A model generated the notes under the pieces. It saw nothing but the letters and a program-made list of their open reading frames with translations. It was not told the DNA's origin and did no database searches. Below are positions 19,207 to 27,897 of a stretch of 64,000 nucleotides of DNA, in pieces (the first letter of the stretch is position 1; the number at the start of each line of letters is the position of its first letter). A program made the translations under genes and the position numbers. The stretch is from Anaerococcus senegalensis JC48 (GTDB lineage: Bacteria; Bacillota; Clostridia; Tissierellales; Peptoniphilaceae), in assembly GCF_000321005.1 (NCBI RefSeq), contig NZ_HE578907.1, positions 918,728-982,727 of the forward strand, in the 5' to 3' direction.

Positions 19207-20041
19207 CTATCAAACCCACCTTCTCAACAAATTTATAATCATTTTTAATTGAGTCATATACCTTATTTAATTTTTTTTCGTCAAAAAATACAGCAAAAAT
19301 ACTTGCTCCACTTCCGCTTAATAATACCTTCTTTGCTCCTAAATTTTCAATTCTTTTTTTAATATCGAGTAAATGAGGGAAATTTTCATAAACAACATCT
19401 TCCATAACATTTGAAAAATCATCTACTATATTCTTATCAGCAGATTCTAATCCTTTAATAATTTTTTCTGTGTCAATTGTTCCATAATCTTTAAGTCTTT
19501 TATAAACAAAATTTGAAGAAATTGCAGTTCCATCATTTACAAGAAGAATTTTCATATCCAAATTTATATTGAATTCACTTAATATTTCGCCAATACCTTG
19601 GGCTCTAGCAGATTTTTTCAAAAAGAAAAATGGAATATCAGCTCCTAAACTTTTTCCAATTTCAAAAATTTCTTTATCTTCCATTTTTAAATTCCAAAGA
19701 TCATTTAAAGCTAAAATCATTTCTGCACAATTAGTAGAACCTCCAGCAAGACCTGCTGCTATAGGTATATTTTTTTCCAAATAAACATCAACTCCTGGAG
19801 ATTTAACCTTATCTTTTAAAATATTCCAAGCTTTATAAATTAAATTATCTTTAATATTTTCTTTAGATAGAAGCTTACTATTAGTTCTTATTCTAATTTC
19901 ATTAATATTATTTTTTTCAATTTTCAATTTATCAAATAAAGAAATCCTAGTCATAATAGTATCAATTTCATGATAACCATCCTCTCTTTTAAAAAGAGAA
20001 TCCAAACTAAGATTTATTTTTGCATAACATTTTCTTTCCAT
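19199..20041 (-). CDS. ispE: 4-diphosphocytidyl-2-C-methyl-D-erythritol kinase IspE
   Basis: 280 residues from the ATG at 20041, chosen because GAGG lies 5 bp upstream; an in-frame ATG at 20068 lacks a site. GHMP kinase of the MEP isoprenoid pathway. The ATP loop is PIAAGLAGGSTNCAEM; the C-terminal glycine motif VLLSGSGASIFAVFF and the N-terminal AKINLSLDSLFKREDGYHEIDT match IspE. It feeds isoprenoid synthesis for undecaprenyl phosphate, consistent with murI in the same operon. Confidence 0.95.
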   Translation of the reverse strand: MERKCYAKINLSLDSLFKREDGYHEIDTIMTRISLFDKLKIEKNNINEIRIRTNSKLLSKENIKDNLIYKAWNILKDKVKSPGVDVYLEKNIPIAAGLAGGSTNCAEMILALNDLWNLKMEDKEIFEIGKSLGADIPFFFLKKSARAQGIGEILSEFNINLDMKILLVNDGTAISSNFVYKRLKDYGTIDTEKIIKGLESADKNIVDDFSNVMEDVVYENFPHLLDIKKRIENLGAKKVLLSGSGASIFAVFFDEKKLNKVYDSIKNDYKFVEKVGLIDD

Positions 20042-20088
20042 AATTACCTCATTATAATTATAACACAAGGATTTTAAAAAAATAAAAA

Positions 20089-20119
20089 AACTAGCTATAT
20101 ACCAAGATAATAGCTAGTT
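20089..20119 (-). terminator. Terminator of hbd
   Basis: Ten-bp perfect stem AACTAGCTAT (20089-20098) with ATAGCTAGTT (20110-20119), followed on the minus strand by a U-run from plus-strand A's at 20081-20088. Confidence 0.88.
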
Positions 20120-20145
20120 ATTATTTAAAAATATCTTTTTAGATT

Positions 20146-20988
20146 TTATTTAGAATAATCGTAGAATCCTTTACCAGTTTTTCTTCCTAAATCTCCTGCT
20201 CTTACCATTTGTTTTAATAATGGGTTTGGACGATATTTGCTATCTCCAAATTCGTTAAATAATACTTCCATAATAGCAAGACATGTATCAAGTCCAATTA
20301 AATCTGCTAAAGCAAGAGGTCCCATTGGATGGTTTGCTCCAAGTTGCATTCCTTTATCAATATCTTCTACACTTGCAAGTCCATCATAAAGTACGCCAAT
20401 TCCTTCATTAATCATTGGAATTAGAAGTCTATTTACAACAAATCCTGGTCCTTCTTTTACTTCTATTGGTTGTTTTCCAAATTCTTCTGCAAGTTCGAAT
20501 ATTTTTTTATTTGTTTCATCACTTGTGTGAAGTCCTCTAATAACTTCTACAAGTTTCATTACTGGAACTGGATTAAAGAAGTGCATTCCAATTACATTTT
20601 CAGGTCTATTTGTACTTGCTGCAATATCAGTAATTGAAAGTGAAGATGTATTTGAAGCAAAGATTGCTCCTTCTTTAACTACTTCATCTAATTCTTTAAA
20701 AATTTCTTTTTTAAGTTTTGGATTTTCTGTTGCTGCTTCTATAACTACATCACAGTCAGCCAAATCTTTAACTTCAGTTGTGTAAGAAATATTTTTTATA
20801 GCTTTTTCTTTAGCTTCTTCTTCCATTCTTCCTTTAGATACTTGCTTTGCATAATCTTTTTCAATTCTTGCTTTTGCTTTTTCTAAGAATTCATCTTTAA
20901 TATCTCTAACTACTACTTCATGGAATTTAGCTGCAACTTCAACAATTCCACCACCCATAATTCCTGAACCAATTACACCAATTTTCAT
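20146..20988 (-). CDS. hbd: 3-hydroxybutyryl-CoA dehydrogenase
   Basis: 280 residues, normal length. Reduces acetoacetyl-CoA to 3-hydroxybutyryl-CoA with NAD(P)H in the butyrate pathway. N-terminal Rossmann loop [14 protein letters not shown]; catalytic His in [21 protein letters not shown]-terminal [13 protein letters not shown] and [11 protein letters not shown]. Unlike clostridial bcs operons it is a single-gene unit here, with its own promoter and a Rex-like site; crotonase and thiolase genes are not in the window. Confidence 0.95.
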   Translation of the reverse strand: MKIGVIGSGIMGGGIVEVAAKFHEVVVRDIKDEFLEKAKARIEKDYAKQVSKGRMEEEAKEKAIKNISYTTEVKDLADCDVVIEAATENPKLKKEIFKELDEVVKEGAIFASNTSSLSITDIAASTNRPENVIGMHFFNPVPVMKLVEVIRGLHTSDETNKKIFELAEEFGKQPIEVKEGPGFVVNRLLIPMINEGIGVLYDGLASVEDIDKGMQLGANHPMGPLALADLIGLDTCLAIMEVLFNEFGDSKYRPNPLLKQMVRAGDLGRKTGKGFYDYSK

Positions 20989-21024
20989 ATTTACTCCTTT
21001 GTTTTTTTAAAAGTTTCCTTTTGT

Positions 21025-21042
21025 TTGTTAAATTAATAACTT
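21025..21042. promoter_or_regulatory. Rex-like palindrome downstream of the hbd promoter
   Basis: TTGTTAA-ATTA-ATAACTT fits the Rex consensus TTGTTAA-N4-TTAACAA at 11 of 14 fixed positions (perfect left half). It falls directly after the predicted hbd transcription start, where a repressor would block transcription. NADH-responsive control is inferred. Confidence 0.5.
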
Positions 21043-21050
21043 ATATTTAT

Positions 21051-21079
21051 ATTATAACATTGTTTTCCTAGCTTTTCAA
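21051..21079 (-). promoter_or_regulatory. hbd promoter
   Basis: Minus strand TTGAAA (21079 to 21074), 17-bp spacer, TATAAT (21056 to 21051). Confidence 0.7.
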
Positions 21080-21100
21080 GAAATATTGACTTTTTTTTAA

Positions 21101-22438
21101 CTATTTATTGGATTTTCTCCAAATTCTCATTTTATCAGCTTCTTTTATTAATTCATCCCTAAATTCTGGATGGGCGATTGAAATTAATTTTTCAGTTCTT
21201 TCCCATAAAGATTGACCTTTTAAATTAACCATACCATACTCTGTTGCTATATAATGAGTATTTGCCCTACAGCCCGTTGGTTGTGTTCCTGAAATCAATG
21301 TAGGTACGATATTTGAATGTCTAACACCTTTTTTATCTACTCTTGATGAGTGTAAAGTTACAAAAGATTTTCCACCTTTAGAATTATAAGCACCAAGCAT
21401 AAAATCTAAAGCTCCACCTGATCCTGAAATATGTTTTATTCCTGAACTTTCTGCAGAAACTGTACCATTAAGATCAACTTCAAGAGCTGAATTTATGGAC
21501 ATAAAATTATCTAAAGCTGATATTTGTTCAATACCATTACAATAATCTACTGGTGCTGCACAAAGTTCTTCATTATTATCTATAAAATCATATAATTCTT
21601 TGCTTCCCGCTGCAAAGGAATAAACTTGTCTTCCTCTATCAATATTTTTCTTTTTACCAGTAATAATCCCTGCTTTTGATAATTCTACAAATGAATCCAC
21701 ATACATTTCTGTATGAACTCCTAAATCTTTCAAATCAGACTTAGCTATTTCATTTCCAATAGCTGTAGGAAGTCCACCAATTCCAATTTGTAAACAAGCT
21801 CCATCGACAAGCTCTTCTACTACAAATTTTGCAACTTCCTTGTCTAAATCACTTGGTTGTGGTTTTCCCAAAGCTATCATTTCAGGATTTGATCCTTCAA
21901 TAATATAATCAACTTCTTTTATGTGAACACAATTTTCATATCCACCAAGTCCTCTTGGTACATTTTTATTCACTTCAATTATTACTATATCAGAATTTTC
22001 TATTGCAGCATAAAGATGTGATGCTGATACACCAAAATTGAAATAACCATGTTCATCCATTGGAGTTGCTTGAGTTACAAAAACATTTGGTTTTCTTATA
22101 GATGTTCTGTAGTATTTTGGAAGCTCTGAATATTTTAATGGGGAATAAAATGCCCTTCCCTCACCAGCAAGTTTTCTAATAACACCCAATGAATGCCAAG
22201 AATTATATACGAAATGTTCATTTTTAGGGTCAGCATCAAATATTTTATATTTTTCAAGCTCTACTCCACCTCTGACAACGATGTCATTTAAATTAGTAAT
22301 TTCTTTTGCTAAAGCCTCATCAAAATCATGTGGTGAAACTACCCCCCATGAATAATCTAAATAATCTCCATCTTTTACAAGTTTCGCTGCATCTTCTGCA
22401 CTTATTAGCTTTTCTTTGTATAGCTTACTATAGTCCAT
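21101..22438 (-). CDS. Butyryl-CoA:acetate CoA-transferase-type enzyme
   Basis: 445 residues, acetyl-CoA hydrolase/transferase family. The CoA-binding loop is LQIGIGGLPTAIG near 220; the catalytic Glu is expected in TVSAESSG, followed by ISGSGGALDFMLGAYNSKGGKSF, a block shared with butyryl-CoA:acetate and 4-hydroxybutyrate CoA-transferases. With bcd-etfBA and hbd nearby, the last step of butyrate formation (CoA transfer to acetate) is the most likely role; 4-hydroxybutyrate is the main alternative substrate. It has its own upstream region with a long palindrome. Confidence 0.85.
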   Translation of the reverse strand: MDYSKLYKEKLISAEDAAKLVKDGDYLDYSWGVVSPHDFDEALAKEITNLNDIVVRGGVELEKYKIFDADPKNEHFVYNSWHSLGVIRKLAGEGRAFYSPLKYSELPKYYRTSIRKPNVFVTQATPMDEHGYFNFGVSASHLYAAIENSDIVIIEVNKNVPRGLGGYENCVHIKEVDYIIEGSNPEMIALGKPQPSDLDKEVAKFVVEELVDGACLQIGIGGLPTAIGNEIAKSDLKDLGVHTEMYVDSFVELSKAGIITGKKKNIDRGRQVYSFAAGSKELYDFIDNNEELCAAPVDYCNGIEQISALDNFMSINSALEVDLNGTVSAESSGIKHISGSGGALDFMLGAYNSKGGKSFVTLHSSRVDKKGVRHSNIVPTLISGTQPTGCRANTHYIATEYGMVNLKGQSLWERTEKLISIAHPEFRDELIKEADKMRIWRKSNK

Positions 22439-22456
22439 ATTATCCTCCGTTTATTA

Positions 22457-22478
22457 TTTAATATTTTGAAATATTAAA
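22457..22478. promoter_or_regulatory. Perfect 10-bp-arm palindrome before the CoA-transferase gene
   Basis: TTTAATATTT-TG-AAATATTAAA, about 20 bp upstream of the CoA-transferase start codon and just outside its ribosome binding site. It could be an operator or an mRNA hairpin. No T-run follows it toward the gene. Confidence 0.45.
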
Positions 22479-22500
22479 TTAAATTTGTAATTTTTAATAA

Positions 22501-22536
22501 AAATTTAAGGATGAGATTTATCTCATCCTTAAATTT
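22501..22536 (-). terminator. Terminator of the bcd-etfBA operon
   Basis: Sixteen-bp perfect stem (22501-22516 with 22521-22536) with a four-base loop, about 50 bp after the etfA stop. It separates the operon from the CoA-transferase gene. Confidence 0.85.
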
Positions 22537-22586
22537 AATTTGAGATACTAATAATGATATACCCAAATTTATAAATTTAATTTAAT

Positions 22587-23591
22587 TTATTTTCCTTTTT
22601 TGCTGTTGATTACTTCTGTAAGTTTTGGTACTACTTCAAATAAGTCACCAACTATACCATAATCAGCTCTTGCAAATATAGGTGCTTCTGGATCTTTATT
22701 TATAGCTATTACTTTGTCTGCAGCATTGATACCTGCTAAGTGTTGGATAGCTCCTGAGATTCCTATTGCTATATATACCTTAGGTCCAACTGTTTTTCCT
22801 GATTGTCCTACTTGGTGTGAATGTGAAATCCAACCAGCATCTACAGCAGCACGACTTGATCCAACTGTACCATCAAGAGCATCTGCCAAATCTTTTATAA
22901 GTGAGAAGTTTTTAGGATCTCCAAGTCCACGTCCACCAGAAACAATAAATTCAGCTCCAACTAAATCTACATCATCTCCTTCATCTCTAGGGATAAAGTC
23001 TAAGATTTTTGTTCTAACTTCTCCTTCAAATTTGATATCTTCATCAATTATTTCAATATCATCTTTTGCGCCTATAGCTTCTTTTGAGAAAACTCCTGGT
23101 CTTACAGTTCCCATTTGTGGTCTGTGATCAGGGCAAAGAATCATAGCCATTAAGTTTCCACCAAATGCAGGTCTTGTCCATCTAACTTCTTTTTTCTCAG
23201 CATCAATATCAAGTTCTGTACAATCTGCTGTAAGTCCTGTGTGAAGTCTTGCTGAAACTCTTGGTCCTAAATCTCTACCTTGGTTTGTTGCTCCAATTAA
23301 GATTATATTTGGATTATGTTTTTTAACTAGTTGATCTATAGCATCTGCATAAACTTCAGTATTATAATCTTTATAAACTTCATTATCTACTGTGATTATT
23401 CCATCAACACCATATTCTTTTACTTCATCTTTAGCCTTATCAACATTTGATCCAATGATTACTGCATAAAGTTTTTCATCTATAGCATCAGCCATTTTTC
23501 TTCCTGGATTCATAAGTTCAAGTCCAACATTTACAGCTGATCCGTCTTCTTTTGTTTCTACAATTACCCAAAGATTTTTGTTATCAGTCAT
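22587..23591 (-). CDS. etfA: Electron transfer flavoprotein alpha subunit
   Basis: 334 residues. The N-domain is followed by the C-terminal FAD domain with GRGLGDPKNFSLIKDLA, GSSRAAVDAGW, QVGQSGKTVGPKVYIAIGISG and QHLAGI. Together with EtfB it passes electrons to butyryl-CoA dehydrogenase; in anaerobes the complex often bifurcates NADH electrons to crotonyl-CoA and ferredoxin. Located 10 bp after etfB. Confidence 0.95.
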   Translation of the reverse strand: MTDNKNLWVIVETKEDGSAVNVGLELMNPGRKMADAIDEKLYAVIIGSNVDKAKDEVKEYGVDGIITVDNEVYKDYNTEVYADAIDQLVKKHNPNIILIGATNQGRDLGPRVSARLHTGLTADCTELDIDAEKKEVRWTRPAFGGNLMAMILCPDHRPQMGTVRPGVFSKEAIGAKDDIEIIDEDIKFEGEVRTKILDFIPRDEGDDVDLVGAEFIVSGGRGLGDPKNFSLIKDLADALDGTVGSSRAAVDAGWISHSHQVGQSGKTVGPKVYIAIGISGAIQHLAGINAADKVIAINKDPEAPIFARADYGIVGDLFEVVPKLTEVINSKKGK

Positions 23592-23601
23592 CTATATCCT
23601 C

Positions 23602-24414
23602 CTAAATAAGTTTTTCATCTGCAAGAGCATTTATTAACTTATCTACAGCAACACTAGAATCTTCATCATTATATATTTCTCCAGATTGCTTTTGTTCAGG
23701 TGTATAAGATTTTTTAACTCTTGTTGGTGAACCTTTAAGTCCTATTGCTGTTTCATCAATATTTTCTTTTAGTTCTTCAAAAGTGATTTGCTCTATAGTA
23801 GCTTTTTTAGCTTTCATTTTATTTTTAATTTTTGGATATCTTAATTCTTCATCACCGTATTTTGTGAATGTTACAAGAGCTGGAAGTTTAGCTTGGATAT
23901 TTAAAGCTCCACCTTCAACTTCTTTAAGAACTTTGATTCCTTCATCATTTAATTCTGCAGTATATCCATAAGTTACTTGTGGAAGATCTAAGTGTTCAGC
24001 AATTTCTGGTCCTACTTGTGCAGTATCACCATCTATAGCTTGAAGACCACAGAAAATTAAATCATAATCTCCTTCTCTTTTTGCTACTTCTTTTATAGCT
24101 TCTGAGATTATATAACTTGTTGCAAGTGTATCAGATCCACCAAATTTTCTATCTGTAACTAAGTAAGCTTTGTCAGCTCCAACTGCAAGTGTATCTCTTA
24201 GCATTGATTCAGCTTGAGGTGGTCCCATTGAAATAACAGTAATTTTTACATTTTCTGGATCCTTATCTTTTATTCTTAAAGCTTGTTCAAGGGCAAAAGC
24301 ATCATAAGTATTTAAAATACTTGGTACTCCTTTTCTGACAAGTGTATTAGTTACAGGATCAATTGTTATTTCATTAGTATCTGGAACTTGTTTTGCACAT
24401 ACAAAAATATTCAT
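23602..24414 (-). CDS. etfB: Electron transfer flavoprotein beta subunit
   Basis: 270 residues. N-terminus MNIFVCAKQVPDTNEITIDP, FCGLQAIDGDTAQVGPEIAEHL and the VEGGALNIQAKLPALVTFT segment are EtfB hallmarks. The length fits the anaerobic (bifurcation-capable) group, which carries an additional FAD in the beta subunit. It lies between bcd and etfA in the order bcd-etfB-etfA, with 10-31-bp gaps. Confidence 0.95.
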   Translation of the reverse strand: MNIFVCAKQVPDTNEITIDPVTNTLVRKGVPSILNTYDAFALEQALRIKDKDPENVKITVISMGPPQAESMLRDTLAVGADKAYLVTDRKFGGSDTLATSYIISEAIKEVAKREGDYDLIFCGLQAIDGDTAQVGPEIAEHLDLPQVTYGYTAELNDEGIKVLKEVEGGALNIQAKLPALVTFTKYGDEELRYPKIKNKMKAKKATIEQITFEELKENIDETAIGLKGSPTRVKKSYTPEQKQSGEIYNDEDSSVAVDKLINALADEKLI

Positions 24415-24445
24415 TTATTCCTCCTAAATTTATCTATCTAACTTA

Positions 24446-25582
24446 TTATCTTAATAATGCTCCTGATACAACCATTAACATAACTTCTGAAGTTCCTTCA
24501 TAAATTTCTGTAATTTTTGCATCTCTCATCATTCTTTCTACATCATATTCTTTGATATATCCATAACCACCAAGAATTTGAACTGCTCTATCAGCTACAA
24601 ATGATGCTGTTCTTGAAGCTTTTAATTTAGCCATAGCTGCTGCAACTGAATAATTTTCACCAGCATCTTTTAAGCTTGCTGCTTTATAAACTAAATGTCT
24701 TGCTGCTTCAATTTCTATAGCCATTTCAGCTAATTTAAATTGTGTATTTTGGAATTTAGCTAAAGGACGTCCAAATTGTTCTCTTTCTTTAGAATATTGA
24801 ACTGCTTTTTCTAAAGCACCTTCTGCAATTCCTAAAGCTTGAGCTGCAATTCCTATTCTTCCTCCATCAAGAGTAGCCATAGCAATTTTAAATCCTTTAC
24901 CCTCTTCTCCAAGTAAATTTTCTTTTGGTATTCTACAATCTTGGAAAATTAATTCCATTGTTGATGAACCATTGATTCCCATTTTGTTTTCAAGTGTACC
25001 AAAATCAAATCCTTTTGTTCCTTTTTCAACTATAAATGCAGAAATTCCATGATTTCCTTTAGACTTATCTGTCATAGCAAATATTACATAAACATCAGCA
25101 TATCCACCATTTGTTATAAAGATTTTTGTACCATTAAGTACATATTCATCTCCATCAAGTTTTGCTGTTGTTTGTTGTCCTGAGGCATCAGTACCAGCGT
25201 TTGGTTCTGTAAGTCCAAAAGCTCCTAATTTTTCTCCACTTGCAAGTGGTGTTAAGTATTTTTTCTTTTGTTCGTCATTACCAAATTTATTAATACAATC
25301 AGCTGATAATGATGTGTGAGCTGATAATACAACACCTGTTGAAGCACAATATTTTGAAATTTCTTCTACTGCAAGTACATATGTAAGTGTGTCAGCACCT
25401 TGTCCACCAAATTCTTCTCCAAATGGTATGCCAAAGAAACCTAATTCTTGCATTTTAGCAACAGTTTCTTCTGGGAACATGTGTTCTTCGTCAACTTTTT
25501 GAGCTAAAGGTTTTACTTCACCTTCTGCAAAATCATGAAACATTTCTTTCATTTCTTCATAATCTTCTGATAATTTATACAT
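24446..25582 (-). CDS. bcd: Butyryl-CoA dehydrogenase (acyl-CoA dehydrogenase)
   Basis: 378 residues from the ATG at 25582, which has AGGAG 5 bp upstream; an in-frame ATG 66 bp earlier has no such site and would give an atypical extension. FAD enzyme reducing crotonyl-CoA to butyryl-CoA. The substrate loop FGLTEPNAGTDASGQQT, the FITNGG motif, the FAD segment ILGGYGYIKEYDVERMMRDAKI and the catalytic base Glu in IYEGTSEVMLM are present. First gene of the bcd-etfB-etfA operon. Confidence 0.95.
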   Translation of the reverse strand: MYKLSEDYEEMKEMFHDFAEGEVKPLAQKVDEEHMFPEETVAKMQELGFFGIPFGEEFGGQGADTLTYVLAVEEISKYCASTGVVLSAHTSLSADCINKFGNDEQKKKYLTPLASGEKLGAFGLTEPNAGTDASGQQTTAKLDGDEYVLNGTKIFITNGGYADVYVIFAMTDKSKGNHGISAFIVEKGTKGFDFGTLENKMGINGSSTMELIFQDCRIPKENLLGEEGKGFKIAMATLDGGRIGIAAQALGIAEGALEKAVQYSKEREQFGRPLAKFQNTQFKLAEMAIEIEAARHLVYKAASLKDAGENYSVAAAMAKLKASRTASFVADRAVQILGGYGYIKEYDVERMMRDAKITEIYEGTSEVMLMVVSGALLR

Positions 25583-25660
25583 ATTTTCTCCTAAATAATT
25601 TTTCATATTTATTATCTTTAAATTTTTAAAAATAATATTTAGAAACACGTTTAACCGCCT

Positions 25661-25697
25661 ATGTTATTATATTAACAATCGAGACCAGAATTGTCAA
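25661..25697 (-). promoter_or_regulatory. bcd-etfBA promoter overlapped by a Rex-like operator
   Basis: Minus strand TTGACA (25697 to 25692), 17-bp spacer, TAATAT (25674 to 25669). The palindrome ATGTTAT-TATA-TTAACAA (25661-25678) matches the Rex consensus at 12 of 14 fixed positions and covers the -10 and start region. This suggests redox (NADH/NAD) control. Confidence 0.6.
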
Positions 25698-26114
25698 GCT
25701 TTTTAGCTAATTTTTTATCAAGCCTATAGCTTTAGTCCAATTTTTTTGAAATTATACTCAAATAATCTTAATTTAAAAATTTTTTATAAGATTTTTTAAT
25801 GAAAATGTTCTCAAAAGAACACTTACTCACATATTAATATATCATATACTTAACAAGTGTCAAATGTTTATCAATAAATTTCTTCTTTATATTACCTAAA
25901 TATTACCTAATTTATTAGGAAATTTCTAGTATCATTTTTATATTTTATTTAAATTTATATGAATTTTTTATTATTTTTTTTATTATTTATTTATAATATT
26001 ATTTTTGTTTCTAAGGAAAGCTTTTCCTATGTTTTATTTTATGATATACTTAGATAGAAATTTAACATAGTAACTTAGCTTACTTTGTTAATCTCTATAA
26101 TTTTAGGAGGAAAT
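25698..26114. other. AT-rich divergent intergenic region (bcd versus 2-hydroxyacid dehydrogenase)
   Basis: No gene seen. It holds an inverted repeat CCTAA-TTTA-TTAGG (25906-25919), a direct repeat TATTACCTAA twice just before it, an inverted repeat AGGAAA-GCT-TTTCCT (26014-26028) and a candidate -10 TATACT at 26045-26050 for the plus-strand gene. The AGGAAA repeat lies about where the -35 would be, so it is the best operator candidate for the dehydrogenase-lrgAB operon. Confidence 0.4.
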
Positions 26115-27542
26115 ATGAATTACAACAAAATTAATGATGAAATTATTGAAAAAATTAAATCATCAGTTAATGGAAAAGTTTATGTAGGTGAAGAAATTAA
26201 TGAAGATTTCTTTCATGATGAAATGCCTATTTACGGACAAGGAATTCCAGATGTTTTAGTTGATGCGACTTGTAAAGAGGATGTATCAGAAGTTATGAAA
26301 ATCTGTAATGAGAATAAAATTCCTGTGATTGCAAGAGGTGCTGGTAGTGGTTTAACTGGTGCTGGAGTTGCTATTAAAAATGGTGTGATGATTAATATGC
26401 AATCTATGAATAAAATTTTGGAATTTGATGAAGACAACTTGGTTGTAAGAGTTGAACCTGGTGTTTTATTAAGTACTTTAGCTCAAGAATGCCTTGATAA
26501 GGGATATTTATATCCACCAGATCCAGGTGAAAAAAATGCTACTCTTGGTGGAAATGTTTCATTAAATGCAGGTGGTATGCGTGCAGTTAAGTATGGTACA
26601 ACTCGTGATTATGTTAGAAAAATGGAAGTTGTTCTTCCTACTGGCGAGATTACAAATTTTGGTTCTATTGTTTCAAAATCTTCTACTGGTTATTCTTTAA
26701 AAGATTTAATGGTTGGAAGTGAAGGAACTCTTGGAATTATCACTGAGCTTACTTTAAAAATTGTTCCAAATCCAAAACATACTGTTTCTTTAATTGTTCC
26801 TTTTGAAGACTTGGATGCTTGCATTTCTACAGTTCCTAAATTATTCCAAAATAATTTAAATCCTCAAGCTATTGAATTTATGGAAAGAGATATAGTTATA
26901 GCTAGTGAAAAATACATAGGAAAAGAAACTTTCCCTAAACAAATGGAAGGAATTGATGTTGGAGCATATTTGTTAATTACTTTTGATGGAGATGATGAAG
27001 ATCTAATTGATAATACTCTTGAACAAGCTGCTGAAGTTTTAGTTGATAATGGAGCTATTGATGTTTTGGTAGCTGATACTCCAAATTCAATTAGAGATGC
27101 TTGGGCTGCAAGAAGCTCATTCCTTGAAGCAATTGAAACTCAAAATAAACTTTTAGATGAATGTGATGTTGTTGTTCCTGTTACAAAAATTGCTGAATAT
27201 ATTAATTTTGTTAATTCTGAAAGCGAATCTTATATGTTCGATGTTAAATCATTCGGTCATGCTGGAGATGGAAACTTACACATCTACACCCTATCAAATG
27301 AAGAAGATAAGATTGATCAATTTAAAGATGAAGTTGATAAGTTTATGGATGTAATCTACAAAAAAGCTTATGATTTAGGTGGAAAAATTTCTGGTGAACA
27401 TGGAATAGGTCACGGTAAGAAAAAATACCTAAAGAGTTTTGAAGGTAATATAAATATAGAAATAATGAGAGGAATCAAAAAAGCATTTGATTCAAATATG
27501 ATTTTGAATCCTGACAAAGTAATTGCACTATTAGGTGAATAA
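26115..27542 (+). CDS. FAD-linked 2-hydroxyacid (lactate/glycolate) dehydrogenase, GlcD family
   Basis: 475 residues from the ATG at 26115 (AGGAGG 4 bp upstream; an earlier in-frame start at 26085 lacks this). PCMH-type FAD domain with IARGAGSGLTGAGVAI and PPDPGEKNATLGGNVSLNAGG; C-terminal FAD-oxidase domain with SFGHAGDGNLHIY and SGEHGIGHGKK, the GlcD/D-lactate dehydrogenase motifs. GlcD homologues can pair with EtfAB to oxidise lactate, and an etf operon diverges here, though that one is most simply assigned to bcd. It is the first gene of a unit with lrgA and lrgB, supporting a lactate/pyruvate role. Confidence 0.88.
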   Translation: MNYNKINDEIIEKIKSSVNGKVYVGEEINEDFFHDEMPIYGQGIPDVLVDATCKEDVSEVMKICNENKIPVIARGAGSGLTGAGVAIKNGVMINMQSMNKILEFDEDNLVVRVEPGVLLSTLAQECLDKGYLYPPDPGEKNATLGGNVSLNAGGMRAVKYGTTRDYVRKMEVVLPTGEITNFGSIVSKSSTGYSLKDLMVGSEGTLGIITELTLKIVPNPKHTVSLIVPFEDLDACISTVPKLFQNNLNPQAIEFMERDIVIASEKYIGKETFPKQMEGIDVGAYLLITFDGDDEDLIDNTLEQAAEVLVDNGAIDVLVADTPNSIRDAWAARSSFLEAIETQNKLLDECDVVVPVTKIAEYINFVNSESESYMFDVKSFGHAGDGNLHIYTLSNEEDKIDQFKDEVDKFMDVIYKKAYDLGGKISGEHGIGHGKKKYLKSFEGNINIEIMRGIKKAFDSNMILNPDKVIALLGE

Positions 27543-27543
27543 A

Positions 27544-27897
27544 ATGAACTATTTAAAGGAATTTGTCGTCCTTTGTATATGCTTATTTTTAGGGGCTATA
27601 ACAAGAAAGATAATAAATTATCCTATACCAGAACCTGTTTATGGAATGATTTATCTATTTATAGCCCTACATTTTAACATAATAAAAAGTGAGGATATTA
27701 AACAAACTTCTGATGGAATACTTAAAAACTTAGCCTTTTTATTCGTACCTGCAGGTGTTGGAGTTCTTGCTCATATTGATTTGATAAAGGGTAATATTTT
27801 TCAAATAATAATTATAGTTATTTTGGGAACTATTATTACCATGGCCCTTACTGGCCTTCTTGTACAATTTTTACAAAGGAGGAAAAATGCTAGATAA
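27544..27897 (+). CDS. lrgA: LrgA/CidA-family membrane protein
   Basis: 117 residues from the ATG at 27544 (AGGTG 6 bp upstream; the GTG at 27535 overlaps that site). Four hydrophobic helices; the LrgA motif IPEPVYGMIYLFIALHF is clear. LrgA with LrgB was described as holin-like, but PftAB/LrgAB work in Bacillus and Streptococcus shows pyruvate transport. The position right after a lactate-type dehydrogenase fits the transport view. It overlaps lrgB by 11 bp. Confidence 0.88.
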   Translation: MNYLKEFVVLCICLFLGAITRKIINYPIPEPVYGMIYLFIALHFNIIKSEDIKQTSDGILKNLAFLFVPAGVGVLAHIDLIKGNIFQIIIIVILGTIITMALTGLLVQFLQRRKNAR

